This document shows positions 54,371 through 64,000 of a stretch of 64,000 nt of DNA, in pieces. The DNA is from Patiria pectinifera. Its lineage: Eukaryota; Echinodermata; Asteroidea; Valvatida; Asterinidae. Numbering within the stretch: the stretch's first letter is position 1; every line of letters starts with the position of its first letter. The position numbers and the translations under genes are program-made. The DNA lies in the NCBI GenBank assembly GCA_029964075.1, contig CM057149.1, forward strand, positions 15,948,197 through 16,012,196. Reading direction: 5' to 3'. Under the pieces are notes generated by a model. The model was not told where the DNA came from. It did not search any database and worked only from the letters and a program-made list of their open reading frames with translations.

Positions 54371-54476
54371 TTGATCTCAGTTAACTTTTTTCGCCAACGA
54401 CCTAATATTTGTCCCGCATTATCTTTGCTACGCAATTATCCTAGTGTCCAGATTTCGGGTGACTACCAAATAATAA

Positions 54477-54948
54477 AGGTTTTCTCGGCTATTTTAAATC
54501 ATTTTCTTTCGAAAGGACCGAATATTATATTCAAATACGTCTAGCAACATCGATTAAGCACTTCCAATGCTTAATTTCGTCTTCTGTCAGACAATTTCAA
54601 ATTCAGTTTCAGCAAATTCACGCAATTAGCACTCGTTTTTGTCCCGGAGTATTCGATGTCGTCTCATCTACGCCAAATATTGTTATTCAGAAATCAAATT
54701 CGTCTAATTGATTTATACAAGACGAATTCCGATCTCTGAATGCTGCCATCCGGCAACGGCTAAGACGAATTTGATGTGTAATGACGAATATTCTCGAGCC
54801 GTTTACTAAAGAGGGTGACCAAACTCTAAAATTGAACGGAAAATAACTAAATTGATTTTTTGAAAGCGTGTGAAATTTTCGTGGACGAAATTGAATGACA
54901 GAGATGTTGAATTTGAATGAAAAATCTGTTAAAATGGCCGGGAAACCT
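54477..54948 (+). mobile_element. Family A MITE
   Basis: Partner of 22941-23406; ends AGGTTTTCTCGGCTATTTT and AATGGCCGGGAAACCT. Confidence 0.8.
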
Positions 54949-56638
54949 AAAATAACCAAACCTTAAACACACAGGAGTACAATATCTGGTAGGCCTAAGT
55001 GTCCCCCCCAAAATAGTTTAAGCGACTCATGAATGGCATCATTTGGCTGAACTGTGGCTACCACTAACGGTGGTAGTCTCATTTGTTGTCAAACATATTT
55101 TGAAAATGTAACATGTTGTGTACTTGCGCCATTATTACATCTGCTCAGTCAGTAACCGGCATTGAATTTGTGGGGCTCCAATTGCAAATTGCTACGAGGA
55201 TTTATACTTATTTAGCTTTCCTAATGCATGACTTTAACAAACGAGCTCCCAAAAGTAAGATAATAATGCAGAAAAAAGATGAAAATTAAACAAAGCCTTT
55301 TGCGACGATAGGGGACATAAATTTGGATTCCCAAATGTGCCGCAGTTGATCACGTGACCGAAAACAGGCCAATGTGGCCCAGCTTCTGATAGGGTTGAAT
55401 TCATGATAGATATGAAATTAATTAAATATTGTGTCACATGTAAATACTACTGTAGTTGAGATGTAAAATTATTTCTGTTGACGTGCATTTTAAGGTAATG
55501 TACCACATTTGCAAGCATCGAAAGAGTGAAACTACCAATTTATTATGAATCACCGTAGTAGGCTGTCAGTAAATAATAAATCATTGCACCTGGTACGCTG
55601 TCATTGTTAAGAAAAGTGGAATTTTTCATTACTTTCCAACAATGGTTAGGCCAACCATCGTTGAAAAAGCACTCTCTTTTAACACTACCCCAATTGCAAC
55701 GGACACAAGTAAGATACCTTTTCTTGGACATATGTCACCTAGTCTAGTTCTCTGACCTGATAATTCTCTGACGTCTATAAAATGTCCCGATTCAGTTGAA
55801 GCGTAAGGTCAGGGAATCCGACGACAAGAACAGCATTTTGTTTACTTGTTTTTGATTTTTTTTCCGGAATCTATAAACACAAATCTTTTAACAGGTCAGT
55901 GGAACGATACTTGCTATAAAATACTTACCCCACATTTACAGCCAAATTCAAAGTTGTACATTACCTTTCACATTTACCATTTCATATTAAATGTTAAAAA
56001 GATAGTTAGCAAAGTCTTGCACAAAAAAGTAAAGCCTTATTCATAATAAGTGTGACGTCGTAAAAATGTAACATTTGTCGAGTAGAACAAGAGATTTTAA
56101 TCTGCTTTTAAGTATTTTATTTATCATGTTAACAATAATAATTATTCAGAGCATAGTATTATTAAGAAAGTATTCACTGTTGGCCTTTAAGTTACGTGTT
56201 CAATTAAGAAATGATTTCTATATGTCATCGCCTCATGGATGATGGGTTTCTCATAAGTGACTGAATTTGATCAATATGTTAATACCGTTTTGAAGTTGTA
56301 CCGCACTTTAAACGGAACTTGTTGCCATGCATTGTCAGTATTGAAAAACATACTTTGGCAGTAAAACGAAATCCGTTTAATGGCAATCCACTGGTCGAAG
56401 GTTCAATGCCCTCTCCAATTAATTTCTTGTTCAAATGTAAAATAATTAAAATGCACCCAGTCAGTTTCGCTGTGTTGATAATTTCAACATCAATTTTGTA
56501 ATTCAAAGCCGTATCATCTCTGAGTAATTCCAATTTTCTATTTTCCGGGTTTGCAGTATTGCTAATGTTGCTGGCTTTGTGACTTTGGGAATATGCCCAT
56601 GAACACGGATAGTGACAAAATGGGGAGCTACCAACATA
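54949..56638 (+). repeat. Unit 2 intergenic DNA shared with 23407-25118
   Basis: Collinear; no gene recognised. Confidence 0.6.
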
Positions 56639-56713
56639 GGGCTGAATAGCTCAGTTGGCAAAGCACTGGAACGGTAATCCGGGGGTCGCAGGCTCAAACC
56701 CCGTTACACAAAG
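56639..56713 (+). tRNA. tRNA-like relic, unit 2 (not a functional tRNA)
   Basis: Partner of 25119-25193: TAGCTCAGTTGG, loop ACGGTAA, CAGGCTCAAACCC. The D stem is now damaged (GCTC/AAGC) and the acceptor arms do not pair. Confidence 0.6.
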
Positions 56714-56811
56714 TTACTTTGTTCAAATGTTCATGTTTGATTTACTTTAAATTTCCCCAAACTACGATACAGTGAAAAGCATGATAGAAAAAATAAATAT
56801 TTGTTTTCTCT

Positions 56812-57295
56812 TTTAAAGGGCCCATGAAATGTAATTTGTTTAATGTAATTCTTGAAAATGCACCTTTGTCTCCCATTGAACTTTATTTTCAATTTTCATT
56901 TTGCCGTTTTCAAGGGTATTTTGGTGCCTTTTTGTTTTTTATGCTAATGAAAATTTCCATGAGCAAAAGCGTGATGTCATATCAGGCAGAACCCTCAATG
57001 TTGCAATTGGTTTGTGTACACAAAGTTGCCAGAATTTTGGATATTTCGCTGTTGAAAATGTTCTTTTCTTCTTTGATTCGTTGTTGTGTTAGTACATGGC
57101 AGTAAGCCAATGAGCAAACCTTTGTCATTAATGTCATCAATGAGCAGATGTTGGGGTTCACATTTGTACACAACACCCTTAGACTGAACGGTGTCTCCAA
57201 CAGCAACAGCACCCTCAGGGCAACAGCGCCCTCAGTTGTTCCAAAAGCTTAGACAACTTTAGATGCTTGAAGAAATGCACTTTTGAATAAAATGA
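56812..57295 (+). repeat. Repeat E, unit 2
   Basis: Partner of 25290-25765, with a small tandem duplication of CAACAGCGCCCTCAG near 57200-57236. Confidence 0.7.
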
Positions 57296-57461
57296 ACCAA
57301 AAAGGGATGTCAAATAGTTTCACACATTTAAGAAGAGTAAGAAGTAGCCAAAAATGTGTTTCTCGGAAAAATAATTTCATGAACCCTTTGAAAAGCACGA
57401 TGGAACAGAAGCCTATGCGGCATTGGTATTATCTTTTAGATTATATATATTTCTTGAGTGT

Positions 57462-57928
57462 TTAAAGATAAAGTCCATCATTTGTACATTTTGTTCGTTT
57501 GAAGCAACAAAAGTGTTCAAAATCTAATGAAGGATACTGAACAACTAACCTGATGAAGTTTCAGCTCAGCTTCAGCTGTTTATTTCGAAAAAAAACAGCA
57601 TTCTAGGATCTCAATTTCAAATCAAACGTTGCTGAATCATGTTTTGAATTGTAGCAACCGCGCGCGCCTGTGCGTCGTGCCAATGCTTGCGCGCGCTGCG
57701 TCGAATAACAAAACGAACTACTAATTTAAATTGTCCTACGGTGCGTCTTAAGACACACCACTGGTAAAGGCCTTCTTTCGTTGATTACCTCAAAATGAAA
57801 GCTTGCCTGAAAGATTAATTTCACAGGGAGTTTAGTCCACTTACTATCTTTCAACCAAGTATGTTTTTCAGCAATAATTACGCCATTTACTTTTTCGGAT
57901 GGCTGCAAATGATGGACTATATCTTTAA
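57462..57928 (+). mobile_element. Family D MITE, unit 2
   Basis: TTAAAGATAAAGTCCATCA and TGATGGACTATATCTTTAA ends; partner of 25941-26457. Confidence 0.8.
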
Positions 57929-59196
57929 CAACAATTATGTGTGTTAATAAAATGTGTATGTGCTTGTTCATTCAATAATTTTAATCATTCGATTTAATCG
58001 GTTCGGTTTTATTCAATTGTATTTATTCAATTCAATAAATGTTACGAAATCGTGAAATCTTTTCCCCAGATGTTAATGTCTGTTAATGTCTGTTAATGTC
58101 AGATGAAGAAGTTATCGATTCAATGTTGGTGATATCATGCAACAATGACTCTGTACCGCAGACGGCGTTAATCCCGGGAAGGGGGTGCGTGGGGACAACC
58201 CCCCGTCCCCCTTCCTCTCCCCTTCCCCTCACTACATGCAGGGTGTATGAACAGCGCTCTGGAGTCGTATGGCGTCCAACAGCCCCCCCCCCCCCGTCTG
58301 CTTTTCCAATTTTCCAAGCTGTTATGCCCCGTCTCATTCCCGGCTTCCTCTCCCCAATGATGACATTATGATAAATCGCCGTTTAAAGTGTATACAAATT
58401 CTTCCTTGCATGTATTTTTGGTGATCTGTTATACGGTACCCTCTGGAGACATGTGCACAATAGGGAACAAAATATTGCAAACGTCTTCACAGGGCAATTT
58501 CTATAGATGAATACGTCCCCAGAAGGTTATCACGAAATAGATATATGGATTTTACTCCAAAAATAGGAATGTCCAAGGTTTATTGATCGGTCGCAAATTG
58601 AAGTATTTAATGTAAAGATAGTCCAAATTTTAGCACAGGAAATTCATTCTGGTTGAAATATGAGCATTTTGAAAGCCTCAGTACACTTTTAAACTCGGAA
58701 ACTTTAGTACACGAGAACAAAGGAATTACTCCACAAGGATACAAATATCAGTATGGGTGCACGTAGAACAGGTTGCTAGGGTGTATGCCCACTTTTGATG
58801 AGTATTGTGTGTCGTAAAAGTGTGTATTCAATAGCCAAGTGAGGTTAAAAGAACAACAACGTGTGCATGTATAAATCTGATTAGAAGAAAAAAAACACCT
58901 TTTTTTAAGAGACTGAAAGGTGTTTTTTTAACTTAATCAGAAATCTTTAATATCATAACATGCAAAACTTCCGATAGCAAGGATGAGTGGAAGAGCATGG
59001 TCTTTTAGTATGCTTTTTTTTTGGTGTATCAAATGTAATTGTGTGAGTTTTTTTTTTTCAAAGGGGAAAATGATCAATCCTGGCCAATTTATCCTTCATC
59101 CTGTGTTATGCTGGGAAAAAAACACCAAACTGTGCACACACAAAATCGACATACCATAGAATCTCGATCCATTGCATGTTTCAGGCCTTTGGTCCG
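57929..59196 (+). repeat. Unit 2 intergenic DNA shared with 26458-27690
   Basis: Includes three GTTAATGTCT repeats at 58072-58099 (fewer in unit 1) and copy 2 of the triplicated block at 58440-58750. No gene. Confidence 0.6.
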
Positions 59197-59784
59197 GTGT
59201 CACGGTCTCAATTCTCCGGCGTGCTAGCTTCTCCAAAAGGGAAATTTCGCTTCAACACGCATGCACAAAATTGCGCAGTAGTGTACATTTTCGTCACTGT
59301 ATTAGTGTGCTGAGTTTTTCGGGGCTGTACTTGTGTACGTAAGATATTTGTATGCATAGAATTTTCGTGGCGCGCACTATTAACTTCCAATATTAAAGAC
59401 TTGAATTTGAAATGCACATTTATTTTAAGCCGTGGTTGCAAAAATAAGGACAAAATGGACCACGAACGATGAGCAAGGAACACGACCAAGGAGTTCGTTC
59501 TTAATTATTCCTCCATGAACACACACACACGCTGGGAACACTAGAATGCTTGCAAGACCATGGAATGACTTGACCCACAGGAAGTGTTACATAACACATT
59601 CTTAGGTGTCCCTCACTGTGTTATTAATGGGCTTGGTAGACTTCAGAAAACAGCCCGAGGAAAAGTAAGCACAGCGGATACATGAGCATGAATCGTGCTC
59701 ATGTAACGTGCACTGTAACGTGCTCAATTATCCGCCGAAACAACCCGGAGAAGCTAGCACGCCGGAGAAGTGAGACCGTGACAC
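59197..59784. mobile_element. 588-bp TIR element, absent from unit 1
   Basis: Ends GTGTCACGGTCTCA and TGAGACCGTGACAC, with inverted repeats of about 38 bp extending through TTCTCCGGCGTGCTAGCTTC. Unit 1 has the uninterrupted site GGTCCGGTTCGTCGTC at about 27678. Target duplication reads CG, or CCGG if the element is trimmed by one base per side. No transposase ORF. Confidence 0.88.
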
Positions 59785-60110
59785 CGGTTCCTCGTCATTT
59801 TCTACCTCTCTTTCAAAATGTAGGATCTGCCATGATCGGCTAGTCTTTTTTGTTCAGGATTTGGTAGGTCTTTATACACCGTAAATGCCATGAGAATTTG
59901 CCGGAGTATATGCGATAATACTTACAATAACGTCGTAATGATAATGCGGTATTTGTTGGTATTGCATTAATTCGCAAAACAATGATAGTGTGATATTTCC
60001 AAAATGTAGGTCTATTATTGCGTTATTTCACCGTATACGGTATCGCATTATTTTGCAAATTTCCTGTTTGTTACGCAAGACTTTTGCGGCATTTCCCGAC
60101 AAAGACGTTA
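59785..60110 (+). repeat. Last shared part of unit 2
   Basis: Aligned with about 27684-27995; similarity fades after TTTCCCGACAAAGACGTTA. Confidence 0.6.
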
Positions 60111-60900
60111 AAATATTATTATTTATTATTATTGATAATTATTATTATCATTACCTGCTCTCTCACCCTGCTATTGCCAATTTTTTCCGCACCTTTTTCG
60201 AGAATGAAAGCTAAAAGTGAATGACCTTTGCAATACTTTAAAAAGCAAATTAATATGTAAATATTTTTCTGGACGAAAGTAGAAATATAATCACGGACAG
60301 TGCATCTTGAATTTTATTTATTACCGTAAATAAACAGGTGCTCAAAGCAAACAATGGTCTTATTTTACCAAGCAATTATCACTTTTTAAAAGTTCCATGC
60401 ATTTGCAGTTAATTAGAGTGAATGGATATGAATTACCTTTGAATTCGTCATTATTCAATAAAAATGGAAATGTGTTAGAATTTTAACTAGTTTGTAGAAT
60501 ACTGAAGTGTTTTCTCGGAATAGTATACAATTATACACTTCAACCGTCGAAGGTTAGAAAGGCATTATTGGAAAAGTAATGGATTTCATGGTAACGACTT
60601 TGTGATTAGAAAAATATATATATTTCGTAGGCATGATTATATCTCCACAAAGGCTTTTAAAGAAAAGTTAAAAAAAAATCATAAATGTGGGTTGGTTTTT
60701 TTTTTGGGGGGGGGAGGAGTTGGAAGGGGGAGGTGGGGTCTAAGAGTGCAGGTTTTTAAACACTGTATACGCAGTGTATAAAGACACGTCGATGAAGGGC
60801 AAAACTAACATTGAACTTACATCACCCCGATGCAAATTCCATCTTATGAATACTTTCATTGCGGTACCCGCTGCTACATCAGATTCGAACCAGCCAACTG
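60111..60900. other. Noncoding, nothing recognised
   Basis: ATT-rich microsatellite at 60113-60150, then AT-rich DNA with a T/G run at 60698-60716. Confidence 0.5.
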
Positions 60901-60986
60901 ATCCCGGCAAGCTCGGTGGTCGAGTGGTAAAACGTCTGCACAAGTACGCCAGAGGATGTGGATTCGAGTCACGCACAAGTAGTTTG
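60901..60986 (+). tRNA. tRNA-derived sequence, probably a SINE head
   Basis: TGGTCGAGTGGTAAAACG resembles an A box and GTGGATTCGAGTCACGC a B box. Acceptor arms do not pair well, so a functional tRNA is unlikely. Confidence 0.55.
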
Positions 60987-61183
60987 TTAATTGCTTCTCA
61001 CAATCACTCGGGACAACACTGAGGATACAGTGTTTAAAAAAAAAGGCAAGGCCAAAACCCAATATTGTATTTACATGCACCCCGACGTATATTCTAATGA
61101 ATTGGCCGATATTAAAGGACGTTTAACGTCAGCTTTATAAGTACCTATTTAAAACCCGCCAAGCACGTGCATTTATTCCCTTA

Positions 61184-61697
61184 TTAAAGCTATAGTCCAT
61201 CATTTGCAGCTTTCCAAAAAGTAACTGACGTAATTATTGTTGAAAAACAAACTTAGTTGAAAGATAGTAAAGGAATGAACTCCCTGTGAAATCATTCTTT
61301 TTGGCAAGCTGTCATTTTGAAGAAATCAACGAAAGAAGGCCTTTCCATTATTGTGCGTCTTGAGACGTCGCACCGTTGGAAATTTCCGTTAGTAGTTCGG
61401 TTTTTTTTTATTCGGCGATGGCTATAATTCGTTGGATCGGTGCGCGACATTGCGTAGCTGCAATCGGTTCCGTGAGAACGTGTCTCGTACGCTGAATACA
61501 GGCCCAATTCAAAACATGATTCAGCAACGTTTGATTTGAAATCGAGATCCTAGAATGCTGTCTTTCTCGAAATATACAGCTGAAGCTGAGCTAAAACTTC
61601 ATCAGCTTAGTTGTTCAGCATCCTTTTTTAGATTTTGAGCACGTTTGTTGTTTCAAACGGACAAAATGCACCAATTACAAATGATGGACTGTACAAC
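61184..61697 (-). mobile_element. Family D MITE, independent reversed copy
   Basis: TTAAAGCTATAGTCCATCA start. The interior is the reverse complement of 25941-26457 (GAACTCCCTGTGAAAT, ACAGCTGAAGCTGAGC); right end ATGATGGACTGTACA. Confidence 0.8.
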
Positions 61698-62014
61698 TTA
61701 CACGCTGTACAACTTACACGCTGTAAAGAAGTCAAAGCAAATTCATAGAATGTGATCAGATCCAAATAAACTAATCACCGGGACACTTTGTTTCACTAGT
61801 TTTAGTTTTTGATATGTCTTGAACAAGAAAAAACTGCAGTATCATGGTAATAATACATTTGGCAGGTAACTCAAATAGCTTTGATGACTTCGGACTGATT
61901 GTGTTTGGTCCAATTACATTGCTTCACATGTAATTATAGTTGTAAATAACATTCGTATTAGCTATCACCATACGCGCTCCCTGTTAATGTAGTATACTCA
62001 CCAAACAATACTAA
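61698..62014. other. Noncoding, nothing recognised
   Basis: AT-rich; only a short direct repeat, ACAACTTACACGCTGTA, at about 61693-61724. Confidence 0.5.
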
Positions 62015-62556
62015 AGGTTTTCCCGGCCAATTTCTTAAAATGTTCATTCACTTCTGAAAATCGCACTCCTATTCGTCTGATTTGAGAATCGCTCTGAACA
62101 CGCGTTTTATTTTCGCTACCAGAGCATTAAATTCCATTTCAGTTCAATCAATTAAGTGATTGAGCAGCACATTTCGTTTCTGTTCATTCAGATTCGTTTA
62201 CAATACTTTTTTTTTGCCTTAAGAGGGCGATTTTAAACATTGACCATTCTATTTCATTTTTAGATTGATGTTCTGTGATGAAATCTGCTATTTTAAATGA
62301 GAAAAACGTACTTTTGATTGCACATTCACGAAATTGTTTTCCAGAACTCTGCAAAAAAATGTATGCTTGCGTAAATGAATGCATAGGTAACGTAATTGGC
62401 CGTCTGTTTCTCAAAACCGAATGCACGGATAATGAAAACTATTGAACTTTCGTTGAATTTAAATGGGATTAAAGACGTGCATTCAAATTCAGACGAAAAC
62501 AAATGACAGATTTTCAAAAGTGAACGAAAATTTCGGGAAATTGGCCGGTAAAGCCT
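62015..62556 (+). mobile_element. Family B MITE, second copy
   Basis: AGGTTTTCCCGGCCAATTTC and GAAATTGGCCGGTAAAGCCT ends. The interior matches 5265-5821 (GAACACGCGTTTTATTTTCG, AAGTGATTGAGCAGCAC). Confidence 0.85.
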
Positions 62557-62618
62557 ATATTATTCCAAATAATTAATAACATTTAACATATTCAAGATCA
62601 CCCCGACGAAATTCCATC

Positions 62619-62739
62619 TAAAGCCCGGTTCATACTTCATGTGAAAGCGATTGCAAAGCGAATTTGACGTCATGAAACATTCCTGAGAAATTCGCCAAAG
62701 TTGAAATATGTTTAACTTTGATGAATGAAACGGGCTTTA
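62619..62739. mobile_element. 121-bp MITE with TAAAGCCCG ends
   Basis: TAAAGCCCGGTTCAT at the left is answered by ATGAAACGGGCTTTA at the right. No internal ORF. Confidence 0.7.
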
Positions 62740-62927
62740 TGAGTAATTTAAACTGTTGTTACAAAGTACACATTTATAATAAAGTTCATGTTCTAAGTTC
62801 CAGATAAACGTATTAAAAGTTGCGGAGAAAACAATCCCTCAAAATCGTACCCTGTCTTCTTTTTCTAAGAGTATAACATGGACATTTTACAACTGTTTTT
62901 GCCTTGAATGTGATAGAACGATGACTG

Positions 62928-63054
62928 TTCTATGTTCCAACACCCCTATCTTCCGACACCCCCATGTTTGGGCAACCCGTATATAAGATTGTGTCATATA
63001 GGATTAGGAATAGGAATATGTGCAGTCGGAACACAGGGGTGTCAGAACATAGAA
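62928..63054. repeat. Foldback repeat, arms about 30 bp
   Basis: Left arm TTCTATGTTCCAACACCCCT, right arm AGGGGTGTCAGAACATAGAA, with CTTCCGAC / GTCGGAAC inside. Confidence 0.7.
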
Positions 63055-64000
63055 GTGTAACCGATAGTACAGGCAACTGTTTTAACAAAAATGATACAAA
63101 ATAAATGTTTAGGTAAATCCTTTACCATTTTTTTAAAGACAGTAAACAGTTGGTGTTTTAAGAAAAACAATAATATCGAATTAAAAAGAAAAGGGCAAAA
63201 GAAAAAAACGTGCAATTAAAAACCTTCACATGGGTAAAAAAAAAAAACCAAAAAAACAAAAATGACATGACCAATGATTAATCGGTCCGTTTTCATCAGA
63301 AAACAATTAACATTTGGAGAGACTAAACACGAGGCCACAAGCAGACGGATAATTGTTTTGTTTCTTTGTGTCGATTACCGCAGTTACTACATTATGTATG
63401 ATGGGTGCGTTAATGGTGTGTTCGCATCCGGCAAATCAACTGTCAAAATGGCGAAATACCAAAGCTCATAGCAAACCTGGTGTGAGGGGTTGATCTTTTC
63501 TATTCAAAAAAGTGGACATTTCTTCAGATTAAAAATGGACAGCTCAATAACAGTTCCATGCTGAACTCGAGGTGGTTATTCGGACCCTCCTCACCAGAAC
63601 AACCAAGCCGAGAACACATGTAATTACTTTTGTACGAGAACAGCAAAAAAGACAAAGTTTAAACCTCAGGTGGATTTTAAAAACGTTTCAGTATTCATCT
63701 CAACATTCCACCACTGATCACTAACACAGTTTCGTTTTGAAATGTCTTATTAGTCATTTCAGTACACGCACGTGTGTGATATGAGACCAGTGTTGTAGTC
63801 AATATCAAAACTAAGTGTACAGGAACGCTATTGAAAGTCGGGGAATCGCGTGCCAAAAAAAAAACCTCCTTCTATAGTTACAGTAATTATTGAGAGCACT
63901 ATTTACCAACAGTTGTTTGTATCACGGAGAGTTCTTATATTCGAATATACGAATTACGAAGAGGTCCGTTTAATGAAAAATAATGTCTACAATTTATCCC
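63055..64000. other. Noncoding, nothing recognised
   Basis: A-rich runs at 63236-63262 and short open frames only; none has a recognisable motif. Confidence 0.5.

Larger units (their letters stand above)
35005..60110 (+). repeat. Segmental duplication, unit 2
   Basis: Counterpart of about 4,880-27,995. Unit-2-only material includes about 37.3-41.3 kb, 42.33-44.51 kb, a duplicated intron segment (47.7-48.56 kb), the extra exon 4 block, a hAT-like MITE (53629-53822) and a 588-bp TIR element (59197-59784). Confidence 0.85.

Overview
The window looks like AT-rich genomic DNA from an invertebrate animal, most plausibly a marine deuterostome such as amphioxus. That placement is an inference from the fibrinogen-like lectin gene and the dense short inverted-repeat transposons, with no diagnostic marker. 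There are no bacterial-type operons. The recognisable coding sequence is small, split by introns of 1.4-10 kb, and sits in a landscape dominated by repeats.

The core of the window is a tandem segmental duplication of about 30 kb. Each unit carries one four-exon gene on the + strand for a secreted fibrinogen-related-domain (FReD) protein. Unit 1 has coding exons at 4998-5052, 15181-15695, 17200-17461 and 18833-19092 (363 aa). Unit 2 has 35101-35155, 44908-45422, 46965-47235 and 49026-49291 (368 aa). All splice phases match and both chains stay open. The proteins have a signal peptide split over exons 1 and 2, an unrecognised Cys-containing N-terminal region, a Ser/Thr/Pro-rich stalk and a C-terminal FReD with a DADND calcium-site motif. 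A third, 5'-truncated copy of the last exon lies at 50290-50426. Homology between units continues through the 3' flanks to about 27,995 and about 60,110.

Region by region: 1-4.9 kb, 5' flank with fragments shared with 33.5-34.6 kb, a palindromic MITE and a foldback; 5.0-15.2 kb, intron 1 of gene 1 packed with transposons; 15.2-19.1 kb, exons 2-4; 19.1-28 kb, 3' flank with MITEs and tRNA-like relics; 28-34.9 kb, spacer with an inverted copy of a 1.6-kb element that was itself hit twice; 35-44.9 kb, intron 1 of gene 2 with a 517-bp palindromic array of 21-bp units (40134-40650) and a foldback-like block rich in ATGGCGGCC (42.3-44.5 kb); 44.9-50.4 kb, exons 2-4 and the extra exon; 50.4-60.1 kb, 3' flank; 60.1-64 kb, unduplicated sequence with a few MITEs.

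Because the units are paralogous, many insertions in one have a readable empty site in the other. This defines target-site duplications directly: 4-bp ATAT-like for a group with ends AGGTTTTCCCGGC, TTAA for a piggyBac-like MITE, 8 bp for a hAT-like MITE, TA for a 3-kb segment bracketed by two small MITEs, and a CG-type site for a 588-bp element. No transposase gene is visible, so all of these appear non-autonomous.
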